A stretch of DNA of 64,000 nucleotides. It comes from Trichomonas vaginalis G3 (lineage: Eukaryota; Parabasalia; Trichomonadida; Trichomonadidae). The stretch spans positions 24,505,896 to 24,569,895 of the forward strand of contig NC_067206.1 of assembly GCF_026262505.1 (NCBI RefSeq). The letters are read 5' to 3'. A program made the translations under genes and the position numbers. The notes under the pieces were generated by a model. It worked only from the letters and a program-made list of their open reading frames with translations, ran no database searches and was not told the DNA's origin. Shown here in pieces: positions 23,684 through 33,674 of the stretch. Position 1 is the first letter of the stretch. Every line of letters begins with the position of its first letter.

Positions 23684-26266
23684 TTATTTAGTATTCTTCT
23701 TTAACATGATAAATCCATGAGTCACATGGCCAATTATTGGTGTATAGCTCTTTTCGTATTCTATATCGATATACGGGAGCTGTGACAGTGTTACTCTACT
23801 CATATTCTCGATGATCTGGCAGTTCTTGTCTCCTTCTTCGTCACTTTTTTCGTCACTTTTATCAGAATCTGATTCATCGAAAAACTGTTGTTGTTGTTGA
23901 GTCTGTTGCCCAGAAATTGATAGCTTCACAGGCATTGCCATTTGCTTCTTCGACTCCTCCTGGAAGTCAGGTGGGTAGTCGAAATCAGCTTTAGGAGCAT
24001 TACACCTCATTCTCCAGTTTACAACATTCAAATTTTCATCCAAACCGATTATTGAAGTTGGATGGAATGAAAGAGGCAGCATTAGAGCTAGTGGATGCCA
24101 GAAGAAGTGGTTGCAGAACATTGCAAGACCCACTGTTGCAGATACAGAGTTCTCACCACGCAATGAGTTGCAAGAAATGACAACATTTCTTCCTCCAGCG
24201 TTTAAAATTCCCCAAGCGCAGCAAGTACCGAAAATAAGCATTTCCTGGCGCCTTCTCGATGTCATCTGTCTCAAGAATGTCCTGAACTCCTTGACGTACG
24301 GGACTCTCGCATCACTCTGCTGCATCAAGACCATGGCCATGGCTATCATAGCATTCTGTGTAACAGCATCTTCGTTATCGTTCAAAAGCGGTTTCAACAC
24401 TTCAATTGCCTCTGAATTTCCTGTTCCAGCGCATGAAATTCCGATTGCAAGTGCCGCTCCTGCCCTCACGTGTGCGTGGTAGCTCTGCGCCAAGAGGTTG
24501 ATCATTGAGGGAACTTCCTTTGGACGACGAGACAAAACAAATCCAATGCCAATGACAGCCGCTCTTCTAACATTATCGTTTACATCACTCACAGCGATAT
24601 GAAGAAGTTTTTGCAAAGCGTCATTTGAAGCATTTCCTATGTTTGCGAGTGCGATGATCCATGCAGCTCCTTCGCGCATGAGAGGCTGCCTGCTGTCGAG
24701 CATTCGCTGGATAGTGTCGTTTGCTCTGGCGCCGCATCCGTAGAGGACAAATCCAAGGCCCATCGCAATGCCTCGCATGATTTTCTCGTGTTCGGTGTTT
24801 TCGCAGATTCTGATCATCTCGTCAATGGTTTCCTGGCTGCCACTGCCGAGCATGACCATGCCAAGAGCGTATCCGGCAGCTTCACCTGGTTCGGGATGAT
24901 CTTCCCTTATAACTTTTAATAATAAATTATAATGAGAAGTATCGCGGCTGCCGAGGGAGATGAGGCCAAGAGCAAGACATGCACCATGCTGGATGACGTA
25001 TAGAGGCTTGTTGGTCTGATCGTACGATGTTTTCTGAGAGGATGATTCTAATTTCTCTGTAACAATGTTGAGAATGGCTTTGTCCCATCTGTAGTTGACA
25101 TAGATGAGGCCAAGAGCATAAATGGCACCGCCTGTGACATGTTCGGGAGCTTCTTTGACCAAAAAAGATGTCAGAACTTTTAGAGCGTCTTCTAGGTGGC
25201 CAACATGGATGGCTCCGACTGCAGCGGCGGTTGTGAACTGAGCCCACTTACGTGTCGTGATAAACCAGTTCAAATTGACTCTGAAGAAATTATCATCGCC
25301 AACTCCAGCGTACATGTAAGAATAGGCAATAGTTACGGATGTATGGATGATTGAGCGGGCTGTATCAAGTGAATCTTTAAGGGAAATAAGGACATGAATA
25401 TCATTTTTGTTTTTCTGGAAGAGGAAATCTAAATATTTCTGTAAAAGGAGTTTGCGTGTTAAAATGTCTTTAACAATATTGAGCTCTGGTGGTAAATTGT
25501 CGATAACTTGGGCACGATATTTTTGATGTGCATTTTCTGCAAGTTCAAATGCAATTTGATATCCCATAAGTTTATCGTCAGTCTTAGAGGATGTACAAAG
25601 TTGCTTCAGTAAGTTCGCGCCTGAGATGTAATCTTGTAAATGTAAATAAAGTTGACTTAGCTGGAATTTATCACTTCGTGACCTCGAAAAATCAACAAGT
25701 ATATCAAGAATTTCCTTTTTGTACTCATTATTCATGCCTGTTTCTTGACATAATGTAATTGCGCCACTTGCAAGGCTCGGACACTGTTCTAAAGCGATCT
25801 TTATTGATTCCTTCATGTGGGTTTCAATTGATAGTGTAAGAACTTGACTGTATTTCTTGTTTTTGAGAAGGTTTTCAATACATCTCTGAACAAGTACTTG
25901 ATGATCTTCAGAAATTGGGATGTTTTTCTGCATATTTTGTATATATTTCTGGAATGCAAATGATACTATCTTACGAGTATACTTATCATCGGCTGCAACG
26001 TCGAATAATTGCTTTGAGAGCAATGCGTACTCTAATGCTCTCTCTGAATCACCGTAATAATAACATACAATAGATGCTAGTCTTGCTGCTTGTAAATGAG
26101 ATGGAAATGTTGTTAATTTTGCAAGAACAGTTATTTTATCAAGATAATCAACCATTAATGGCCAAGAATTCGGTAGACTTTGAATAAGTTGCTCAATTGC
26201 ATAACATTTTATGCTGCTATCCTTTTCGGTGAGGAGAACAAGAAGTCCTTGAGTTGTTCCCTTCAT
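23684..26266 (-). CDS. RPN2: 26S proteasome regulatory subunit Rpn2 (PSMD1)
   Basis: The start is set at the ATG at 26266 rather than the upstream in-frame ATG, because MKGTTQGLLVLLTEKD matches the family's short N-terminus and GACACTTTTTCG before it resembles the initiator. The product is about 860 residues, against about 950-1000 in yeast and human. The proteasome/cyclosome repeats are clear: 'GAIYALGLIYVNY', 'GACLALGLISLGS', 'AAGYALGMVMLGSG', 'GAAWIIALANIGNA', 'RAGAALAIGISCAGTG'. A Gln-run and an acidic Ser/Asp stretch ('DESDSDKSDEKSDEEGD') lie near the C-terminus. It is a scaffold of the 19S base that holds Rpn10/Rpn13 and ubiquitin receptors. Intact; a host gene. Confidence 0.93.
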   Translation of the reverse strand: MKGTTQGLLVLLTEKDSSIKCYAIEQLIQSLPNSWPLMVDYLDKITVLAKLTTFPSHLQAARLASIVCYYYGDSERALEYALLSKQLFDVAADDKYTRKIVSFAFQKYIQNMQKNIPISEDHQVLVQRCIENLLKNKKYSQVLTLSIETHMKESIKIALEQCPSLASGAITLCQETGMNNEYKKEILDILVDFSRSRSDKFQLSQLYLHLQDYISGANLLKQLCTSSKTDDKLMGYQIAFELAENAHQKYRAQVIDNLPPELNIVKDILTRKLLLQKYLDFLFQKNKNDIHVLISLKDSLDTARSIIHTSVTIAYSYMYAGVGDDNFFRVNLNWFITTRKWAQFTTAAAVGAIHVGHLEDALKVLTSFLVKEAPEHVTGGAIYALGLIYVNYRWDKAILNIVTEKLESSSQKTSYDQTNKPLYVIQHGACLALGLISLGSRDTSHYNLLLKVIREDHPEPGEAAGYALGMVMLGSGSQETIDEMIRICENTEHEKIMRGIAMGLGFVLYGCGARANDTIQRMLDSRQPLMREGAAWIIALANIGNASNDALQKLLHIAVSDVNDNVRRAAVIGIGFVLSRRPKEVPSMINLLAQSYHAHVRAGAALAIGISCAGTGNSEAIEVLKPLLNDNEDAVTQNAMIAMAMVLMQQSDARVPYVKEFRTFLRQMTSRRRQEMLIFGTCCAWGILNAGGRNVVISCNSLRGENSVSATVGLAMFCNHFFWHPLALMLPLSFHPTSIIGLDENLNVVNWRMRCNAPKADFDYPPDFQEESKKQMAMPVKLSISGQQTQQQQQFFDESDSDKSDEKSDEEGDKNCQIIENMSRVTLSQLPYIDIEYEKSYTPIIGHVTHGFIMLKKNTK

Positions 26267-26429
26267 CGAAAAAGTGTCAAAATATATATCCTTTTGGGAA
26301 TGAATATAAAATACCTTTAACATGATACACAACCACTCTTAATATTGTGGCCGTTTCTGGTTGATAAACCCAAAATCTGGGGAAAAGTTCTTGGGAAAAA
26401 AATAATCTTGTAAAATAAATCGGGTCTCC

Positions 26430-26475
26430 GGCGGTAGCGCTAGCCCTTCAGCCGCATCACCGCCTCCGGACATGA
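26430..26475. other. GC-rich inverted repeat in an AT-rich spacer
   Basis: TCTCCGGCGGTAGCGCTAGC ... ATCACCGCCTCCGGAC folds into a stem of about ten pairs with a two-base bulge around a 23-base loop. It stands out sharply from the surrounding roughly 75% AT spacer. It lies about 165 bp upstream of Rpn2. It may be a structured RNA or a protein site; it does not fold as a tRNA. Confidence 0.35.
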
Positions 26476-26479
26476 ACAA

Positions 26480-26992
26480 CACAAAGTTAAAGTCATCAAA
26501 TATGTAATAAGCCCTATATTATTTTTCCTTTTTCTTTCTTTCCCCCTTTCCTCTAATTTTGTCAAGTAACAAACTAATCTAATGTCTTATCTAAATGTAT
26601 TCATTTCTAAACAAATTCTTAATAAATGCTTTGCTTTCATTATTTCTTTTGAAAAACTCTAAAATCTCAAAGTATGCTCGAAACCACTTCGATGGATATA
26701 AAAATTCCTTGCACTTCGGGCAAGCCTGGCCAACTGAGGCCCGAAATTATATTATATCAAATTTAATTTTTTTGCCTAAAGAATTGTTGCAAGTATATAC
26801 ATCCACGCTAAAGATCATTAGACTTTATTTATTTCACTCTGACAAAAAGCTTCATGACAGGCTTGTTTATTATTTACCGTCGTGAAATGTGCAATAATCT
26901 TTAATTCAATTTTGAAGCCCAAACAAATTATTCCCCAAATAATATTATCTGTATAAGTAACATAGAGTCAAAAAAAAAGTTAAAATATTTTT
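26480..26992. other. Intergenic spacer between Rpn2 and SRP68, no gene seen
   Basis: AT-rich with scattered stops. The plus-strand frame over 26595-26885 is Leu/Phe/Lys/Ser composition without domain features and is taken as chance. A small GC-rich stretch (CTTCGGGCAAGCCTGGCC ... GAGGCCCG, about 26716-26748) is the only other standout. Confidence 0.4.
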
Positions 26993-28525
26993 TTACCAGA
27001 ACTTAAGCTTAGACACGAGACCTTTCTTCTTAAGCTTACCCTCTAGAGAAGGATACTGTAAGTAGTCACCTGCAAGATCGAAGATCATTGGCTTTGGAGT
27101 GACGAACTGTGCCTTCGGAGGAACAGTGACGAGTGTATCGCATGGGGAGTAGCTCTTCTGGTCCTCGAGGAATGGTCTCTGTACTGAATTCGACTGATCT
27201 TTCTTAAGACCGTTGATTGCGGCAACGGCTTCGATACGAGCGACACGTATTTTATGGAGGATTCTCTCTGCCCAGCCCTTGAGTGTTGGTGGATCTTCGA
27301 TTGACTCGTTTGTGATCAAATCAAGTGCTTTAGTAGCATGATTCTGAGCGCGCTGTAACATAGTGATGGTCTCCGAGCCGGACTTAGCCTCGCCAATGTA
27401 GTAGCATTTGATGGCGTGCCAAAGATATTCGTATGACTCGATAGTGACGTCGCCTTCGAATTGTGGACGTAATTCGACAACTCTTGTGAATGTACGGCCA
27501 GCAAATTCAGCGCGTTCGGCTGCTGTATTGAATGTATTGATGAGAGCGTGAGATCTTTCGAGAGTAGCAACGAAACTGTTCCAGCGGAGGAAGAGATCGA
27601 GACGTGCGAGGTCATCGTTTGTATTTTGTGCGGAGAGAGTATGAATAACTTGGCGGGCACCATGGGATTCTGCGATAAGACGATCGAAGATTGTAACACG
27701 GATTTCTTCGTTGGAGATTTCGGATTGTGAGTCTTTGATCAAGTCGAGGATACTGGCCAATTTCGTCTTGAGGCCTTCGTGGTTGATCGGGATTGTCCAG
27801 TTACGCCATTTGACTTCGCTGACCTTGCGTGTAGACGACATTGCGTTGATGCTGACGATGCTCTTGACTTTCTCCTTGATTTCGGCAGAGGCTGTGATGT
27901 TTTCGGAATCGCCAAGATTGTAACGGCAGAAGACAAGAAGTGGCTCAATATCTTCCGTAATATCATGGCAGTGGTTGGCAAGATTCGAATCGCCTGTACT
28001 TTGGCCGAGTTCTTTGAATGTGGCTGAAACTTCAATGAACTTCTTGAGAGCTTCGGACCAATGACCAAGCTCAAGAGCAAGTGTGGCTTGAGCGTAATTG
28101 TAAAAAGCGGTAACCTCAAGCTGTGTTGTTTCAGTGCCGAACGTCTTTGCTGCTTCATTTGCACGGTTCCACCAGACAAGTGATTTACGAAGTCTGCGAA
28201 GAGCGTGCTGGCGGCGTTGGCCGGCTGTGGCGCTGCCTTTAAGATCACGGTATCTGGCCCAAGCACCATCTGCTTGTAAAACAAGTAATTCGATATGCTG
28301 TGGGTTTTGATATCTGTCTGGTGTTAAATCAAAATCTTTTCCACCCTTGATTCCTAATTTAGAACGAATTTTTGCGCATCTACGATTGCAATATTGAGAA
28401 TAGCGGAGGAATTGATTATCTGGAACACCGTATGTTCTCTGCTTGCCACGAATTAAGTTTGTGACTTGGAGTTCTGAGCGAACTATTTCAACTGGTGCTG
28501 CTGGAGCTGGATTTTCTTCACTCAT
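26993..28525 (-). CDS. SRP68: Signal recognition particle subunit SRP68
   Basis: This intact 510-residue protein has the SRP68 N-terminal RNA-binding pattern 'DNQFLRYSQYCNRRCAKIRS' followed by basic residues. The 'WARYRDLKG' and 'ALRRLRKSLVWWNRANEAAK' segments are typical of the TPR-like RNA-binding domain, and helical repeats continue to the C-terminus. It binds SRP RNA with SRP72 in the cytoplasm during targeting of secretory proteins to the ER. It is slightly shorter than metazoan SRP68 (about 600). Start at ATG 28525, preceded by an AT-rich leader. It is on the same strand as Rpn2, separated by about 730 bp. Confidence 0.9.
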   Translation of the reverse strand: MSEENPAPAAPVEIVRSELQVTNLIRGKQRTYGVPDNQFLRYSQYCNRRCAKIRSKLGIKGGKDFDLTPDRYQNPQHIELLVLQADGAWARYRDLKGSATAGQRRQHALRRLRKSLVWWNRANEAAKTFGTETTQLEVTAFYNYAQATLALELGHWSEALKKFIEVSATFKELGQSTGDSNLANHCHDITEDIEPLLVFCRYNLGDSENITASAEIKEKVKSIVSINAMSSTRKVSEVKWRNWTIPINHEGLKTKLASILDLIKDSQSEISNEEIRVTIFDRLIAESHGARQVIHTLSAQNTNDDLARLDLFLRWNSFVATLERSHALINTFNTAAERAEFAGRTFTRVVELRPQFEGDVTIESYEYLWHAIKCYYIGEAKSGSETITMLQRAQNHATKALDLITNESIEDPPTLKGWAERILHKIRVARIEAVAAINGLKKDQSNSVQRPFLEDQKSYSPCDTLVTVPPKAQFVTPKPMIFDLAGDYLQYPSLEGKLKKKGLVSKLKFW

Positions 28526-28932
28526 TTTTTTAGCCAGACAAATTGGCAGAAATGCAGATTAAAAAAAAGAGAAATATTAATTCATTTTGGTATAATTATT
28601 TATATATGGATTTTAATAAACAGTTTTAATGTTTTGTAAACTATTCAATTTATGGGACCCTATCCTTTCGTTTCTAAAACAATGAATAGGAAGCATTTTT
28701 GGTGAGATTATCTATTGAATTAATATTATCATACTATATAGGAATAGAATTATAATATGTTATGCTATAATTATGCAAGAAAAATTCGAAATCGATTCTA
28801 ATTTGTAAAATAAATTATACGTTGATGCAATGAAATAATATATTTAGTAAATATCTATTGATACAACAGCAAATCAAGTCTATGTATTTTTTTTTCTGGC
28901 GTTAAAATTTTAACCGTTTCTCAACTAAAAAT
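28526..28932. other. Divergent intergenic region, no gene seen
   Basis: An AT-rich spacer between outward-facing host genes. TTTCTCAACTAAAAATATG sits before the plus-strand start, with TCAACT as a weak initiator candidate. No repeats or RNA genes found. Confidence 0.4.
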
Positions 28933-31506
28933 ATGAGTCATCTCGATACAGGTGATTCAGGAACAACAATTGATACTCCAACTAATACTCAAGAGACATA
29001 CTCAACACAGAAATCAACACATACCAAAACAAGAATTCGTATTCCGAAAAAATTAAAACAGCAAATCGAAACTTATAGCACAGAAGGTGGTCAATCTTAC
29101 ACGCAGTACTCTGAATACTCAGTAACACCTAGTTATTCTAATACTTATGGATATTCTGCTACACAAAATTCAAATCAAACCGGATATTCTGGTTATACAC
29201 CAACCTATGGTCCAACAGGAACATATAGCTATACAGGTACCACAGGCTATTCTGAAAACCCTTCACAGACTCAATCTTATTCTTATTCTCAAAACCCAAC
29301 GTATTCATACACAAATACAACAGGATATTCATATTCTCAGACCAATCCAACATATTCCTATACAAACCAATCCGGATCTCAAACAAATCCTTCTTATTCT
29401 TATACAGCTTCAGAAGGAGCCACAGGAACAGGAAGCTACACATACTCAAAGACAGGAACGCAAAATGCATCTAACACATACTCAAAAACAGGCACAGATC
29501 CAAACGGAACAAATTCATCATTTTCATACACAGTTTTCACTTCCAATCCGATCTCTACATCCGAAGTCGAGACTAGCGTTGATGCTCCTTCAGTTACATA
29601 TACCACAGATGACTCAGTTACTAAGCGTGTCCGCGTAAAAGTTCGAGTTCCCAAAAAAGGTAACCAAAAAACGATGAAAAGAGAAGCAGCAAGGGTTTTA
29701 ATGCACCGAAACGGAGCAGTTCTTAACACAGATGTACATGATGAGTCCGTAGATGCTGTTTCACTTGATCCTGCCGGTACATCTGATTTATCTACATTAG
29801 ATTTGCCATCAGCCATGGAAGTCCCATACATAGAGACAGTCAAACCAGTCAATGCAGTCAAGAAACCTAAGTGGGATGACGAGGATGACTCAACATTGAC
29901 CCAAATGGCCCCAGAACCTCAAAATTTTGGCCGACCACTTATCGGATCACGATTTCTTGGTCGTAATCAGCTTTCTTCCAGTGACGATGAGAGTCAGACT
30001 AACATAGATACGATCACTACACAAGATGAAACATCTGAATCCACAATTCCGACTGTCATGAACAGAGAAGAGTTCCAAGAGCGATTTTCAGCCAAATCGC
30101 GATCCGTTGCTGCTGTTCCTGCTGCAGAGGACGGCGGCTTTGCGCAAGCGGAGATGGCCAGGCAGCGTATGGAAGAGAAGATGGCCAAGAAGCAAGAGTA
30201 CAAAGCTAAAGTTGCTGAAGCCATCAGGAATGGCGAATCTCCACCTCCAACCTTGACAACAACAGCAACAGACGAATTGAGCACATTGGAGAAAGACATC
30301 AGACTTGAATTGGAGATGCAACAGTACGAGGAAGACATGAAGAAGAACCAGATGACAAACGAGCAAAGACAAGCATTGTTCCCTGCTTCTCGTCGTGGAA
30401 AGTTTGTTAAAGAGAATCCTAAGAAACTCATGTTTGCTTCTGACTCTGATTCCGTTGAAGAAGACGATCTCAATCCAAATCCAGTTGTTTTCGAAGTAGG
30501 AAACAGCTACAACCGCACGAATATTGCACAGATCTCCAAGGGAATGGGATTGTTCGACAGCATGAAACCGATGAAACTGGAAGACATCAAGACATACGAA
30601 CCAGACACAGGCGAATACAATGCATTGAAAGAAGCCGAAGAAGCAAGAAGACAAGCAGAAATGGAGAGGAAAATTGCAGAGATGAGGAAGATGAAGGAAA
30701 GAGAAATTTCTACAACAGATACATATGAAACTAATTTCTCTACAACTACATCTACAGAACTTGCAGAGATTTCACCTCAATATCTGCCAAAGAAACAAGG
30801 TGGAATTCCTGAAAAGGCATACGAAAGAAATCCTGCAGTTAAATTCCCTCCGCCTCCTCAATTCGATCCTCCTAAGAAGAATCGTCCATCGAGAGGTTCA
30901 AGGACAGCAACAACAACAACAAGTACAAATGAGTCCGCAATCATTGAAGAAGTTCATGAATATTTCACTAACACTGATTCGAATAATTCATCAACACCAA
31001 ATCCAACAGTTTTAGTGACTGCAAACTCTTCTTCCGCTGATTACGTTGAAGCTCCTTCCAATGCACAGAACGCAATGAACTACGTGGAAGTAACTCAAAC
31101 AAATACAAATACAAACACCCATGAGGAAGATAATAAGAAGAAACAGAGACCAAAGAGAGGAAATAAAAATTCTGGACCTCCTTCTTATACTTCCAATAAT
31201 TTGACAACAGTTACAGAACTAAGAACAGCTAATCCGACATCGGCCGATTTCGTTGAAGCTTCTGCAAACCAGAATGGAGAATTGTACGTGGAAGTACCAG
31301 CTTCAACAGCTACAAATGCTGATGATTTGACCACTGGACACTCTGAATATGTAACTGCAACTTCAAATGCAACTGGATCTCTTTACGTAGTCGATACTGA
31401 CGGAGCAAGGACGGAATCAACTTATACTTATATAACTGAGGAAGAAGAAGATATCGAGGAAGAAGAAATTATTGAAGAAGAAGAAGTTGCAGAAGATGAT
31501 GCTTAA
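28933..31506 (+). CDS. Large low-complexity protein with Tyr/Ser/Thr repeats
   Basis: This intact 857-residue protein has three zones. Residues about 40-200 are repeats such as 'TGYSYSQTNPTYSYTNQSGS'. Two basic patches of similar form ('TRIRIPKKLKQQ' and 'VRVKVRVPKKGNQK') flank that zone. The central part has charged coiled-coil segments ('MARQRMEEKMAKKQEYKAKV' and 'AEEARRQAEMERKIAEMRKM'). The C-terminal part has repeats around 'SADYVEAPSNAQN' / 'SADFVEASANQNG' and an acidic Glu run. It may be a cytoskeletal or endomembrane scaffold; I do not recognise the family. Host codon style, with no sign of transfer. Confidence 0.8.
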   Translation: MSHLDTGDSGTTIDTPTNTQETYSTQKSTHTKTRIRIPKKLKQQIETYSTEGGQSYTQYSEYSVTPSYSNTYGYSATQNSNQTGYSGYTPTYGPTGTYSYTGTTGYSENPSQTQSYSYSQNPTYSYTNTTGYSYSQTNPTYSYTNQSGSQTNPSYSYTASEGATGTGSYTYSKTGTQNASNTYSKTGTDPNGTNSSFSYTVFTSNPISTSEVETSVDAPSVTYTTDDSVTKRVRVKVRVPKKGNQKTMKREAARVLMHRNGAVLNTDVHDESVDAVSLDPAGTSDLSTLDLPSAMEVPYIETVKPVNAVKKPKWDDEDDSTLTQMAPEPQNFGRPLIGSRFLGRNQLSSSDDESQTNIDTITTQDETSESTIPTVMNREEFQERFSAKSRSVAAVPAAEDGGFAQAEMARQRMEEKMAKKQEYKAKVAEAIRNGESPPPTLTTTATDELSTLEKDIRLELEMQQYEEDMKKNQMTNEQRQALFPASRRGKFVKENPKKLMFASDSDSVEEDDLNPNPVVFEVGNSYNRTNIAQISKGMGLFDSMKPMKLEDIKTYEPDTGEYNALKEAEEARRQAEMERKIAEMRKMKEREISTTDTYETNFSTTTSTELAEISPQYLPKKQGGIPEKAYERNPAVKFPPPPQFDPPKKNRPSRGSRTATTTTSTNESAIIEEVHEYFTNTDSNNSSTPNPTVLVTANSSSADYVEAPSNAQNAMNYVEVTQTNTNTNTHEEDNKKKQRPKRGNKNSGPPSYTSNNLTTVTELRTANPTSADFVEASANQNGELYVEVPASTATNADDLTTGHSEYVTATSNATGSLYVVDTDGARTESTYTYITEEEEDIEEEEIIEEEEVAEDDA

Positions 31507-32255
31507 AAAAACTTTTTTTAATTAAAAATTTTATTGTTTGTTTGAAATTTAATTTTTTTTTAAGGATGTACTTACCACTATCTAACATGCTCTCATAAAA
31601 CCAATATATCTTTTCTGTAATAGAAAAGATAGTCTCTATATTATGTACTATGTAGTGATTTATAAAAACTTTTTCATAACCAGCTTTCTTATATAATGCT
31701 TGCTAATATCAACTTTGAAATTTGGACAATTTTACTCCTAAGTCTCAAGTTAAATTTCTGATGATCTATTCTATCAATATGAAGCCTTTTTTCAGGCAGG
31801 AAATTGTGAAGTGAATATCCACGAACTTCTTCTATTGCATGATATAGATATCAATAAAACAAGCGAATATGGAATAACAGCTCTTCATGATGCAGTATAT
31901 TATAATGAAAAGGTTGAATCCGTATTTGTCGATGAAATATCTAGGAGACAATTATTTAACTGAAATATTATGCACTGAACTGAAAATAAAGATGTAACTA
32001 CTTTTAATGATGATATTAAAATGTAGGAACAGTTCTTAGACATGAAATCTCATATGAAAGATATAAATTATTCACATTTATGCATAGATACATGATTTGT
32101 ATTAAAATAAAAATAATGTCTTTTATCTGGTTTATTTTAATGCAACGGTACATAAGTTTATTGGGCTTAACTTCGAGTTTGAAATTTATGGAAAAAAAAG
32201 GAAGATAAAAAAAACATTTCAGATAGAATTTTTACTAACAAACATACGCAAAAAG
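31507..32255. pseudogene. Spacer with an ankyrin-gene relic (about 31,755-31,965)
   Basis: Most of the spacer is empty. At about 31755-31965 the plus strand reads, with breaks, like the end of a trichomonad ankyrin protein ('HELLLLHDIDINKTSEYGIT' then 'ALHDAVYYNEK'), with no start nearby and stops before and after. This is probably a decayed fragment of one of the many ankyrin-repeat genes of trichomonads. Confidence 0.45.
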
Positions 32256-32669
32256 TTATTTATTTTTATGGTTTTTAGATTTTGGCAGCAAGTTATTGTC
32301 TTTAACCATTCTATAAGCAGTTGAAGGAGAAACTGATGTTTTCGAAGCCAGTTCTTTAATGGTAAGTTCTGGATCAGCTATTAATTCAGCGCAAACTCTA
32401 TGTATATCTTCATCTGTATATTTTATATGTGGACCTCTTTTTGGGGATATATTTTGATCTTTCTGATATCGATAGTACCAATTTTTGATAGTACTTCGTG
32501 AAACTCCTATTTTGGTGCTAATTAATTTCCATAAATTTCCATATTTTTTCACGAATTCAAGGATTTCGAGCTTTTGCTCTGTGGTAAGTGTATTTCGTTT
32601 ATGAGCTGGTTCTGCTTTCTGAACAGGTAGTTTATATACTCTTTTGTGATTTGGGTCTGAGTTTTTCAC
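32256..32669 (-). CDS. Helix-turn-helix protein, transposase-like DNA-binding part
   Basis: This 137-residue protein appears to hold two HTH units. The first is 'NTLTTEQKLEILEFVKKYGN' followed by 'ISTKIGVSRSTIKNWYYRYQ'. The second is 'TIKELASKTSVSPSTAYRMV'. Together they resemble the paired-type N-terminal domain of Tc1/mariner transposases, ending in a basic tail just where a catalytic domain would begin. No DDE part follows, so it is either a truncated transposase or a domesticated stand-alone regulator. The fold-back element at 32835 lies about 165 bp away, but no evidence links them. Confidence 0.65.
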   Translation of the reverse strand: MKNSDPNHKRVYKLPVQKAEPAHKRNTLTTEQKLEILEFVKKYGNLWKLISTKIGVSRSTIKNWYYRYQKDQNISPKRGPHIKYTDEDIHRVCAELIADPELTIKELASKTSVSPSTAYRMVKDNNLLPKSKNHKNK

Positions 32670-32834
32670 TTGGAAAAAAAATCGTTTTTCAATTCAAAAT
32701 TGAAATAGAAAAAAAATGTAGTAATGAACGGCCAAACAAGACCTATCGTCTATTAAAAATTCTAAAAACTTAATAAAATTAAGCTAGAGTCGTTTGAATC
32801 CCCATGAGATGCTTGTATAATTCCATGATTTTCT
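32670..32834. other. Short spacer, nothing recognised
   Basis: AT-rich; no frame or repeat with support. Confidence 0.3.
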
Positions 32835-33674
32835 GTTGTAAACAGAAATTCATCAAAAGTGACAGCTCTCAATTTTTTGACATTTGTAAATTCTAAATTG
32901 AATGAGAAAAATGAAATAATACTAAGCATAATACAATATTCTAGATTTAATTATAATTAGGAAAAAGTTAGTTTTGAGAGTACTTTTCATAGGCATATAG
33001 AATGAAATCTTCTGAAAAATAATATCACATAAACTCATATTATTTTCTAATATATAACTATTTTATATAAAAATCAAATTCAATGATCTTAAAAGCGAAG
33101 GATAAACCTCAAAATTTACGAATATAATGAGTGGGAATATAATGCTTATCTATCATAAAACCATATGAAATATTAATTTTTGCTTTACGCCTAATTTTTG
33201 ACGACAATTAGCAAGAAGAATTGCATGATAAATAAAAACATTTAATCAAAGTCAATTTTATCTTTCATATTCAAATGGACTGAGTGTTAACATTTAACAT
33301 TTTTTGCTAATTGTCGTCAAAAATTAGGCGTAAAGCAAAAATTGATATTTCATATGGTTTTATGATAGATAAGCATTATATTCCCACTCATTATATTCGT
33401 AAATTTTGAGGTTTATCCTTCGCTTTTAAGATCATTGAATTTGATTTTTATATAAAATAGTTATATATTAGAAAATAATATGAGTTTATGTGATATTATT
33501 TTTCAGAAGATTTTGTGTTCTTCTTCAAAATTTTATTTTTTTATTAAAAAGAATCTTTACAAAATATCCATTTACTTTAATTAATATTTAAAAACGTGCT
33601 CTATCAAAAGTTCCAAAAATTCAATATTTTAGCTTTTCTGAGGTGTCACTTTTGATGAATTTCTGTTTACAACA
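32835..33674. mobile_element. Fold-back (MITE-like) element, complete copy
   Basis: Outer ends are inverted: TGTAAACAGAAATTCATCAA at about 32836 and its reverse complement (TTGATGAATTTCTGTTTACA) ending at about 33671. Inside, two arms of about 205 bp (about 33005-33213 and 33302-33515) are nearly perfect reverse complements around a loop of about 90 bp. No coding frame. A second, partial copy is at 42790-43262. Typical of non-autonomous fold-back DNA elements; the autonomous partner is unknown. Confidence 0.8.

Noticed and set aside
26430-26475. tRNA gene
   Set aside because: The stem-loop has no T-arm TTCGA or D-arm pattern and does not form a cloverleaf.
27548-28284. Several frames overlapping SRP68
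   Set aside because: Shadows of the real gene; none has domain features, and SRP68 is intact.
32256-33674. HTH gene as the transposase of the fold-back element
   Set aside because: It lies outside the inverted ends, has no catalytic domain, and the second element copy has no such gene nearby.
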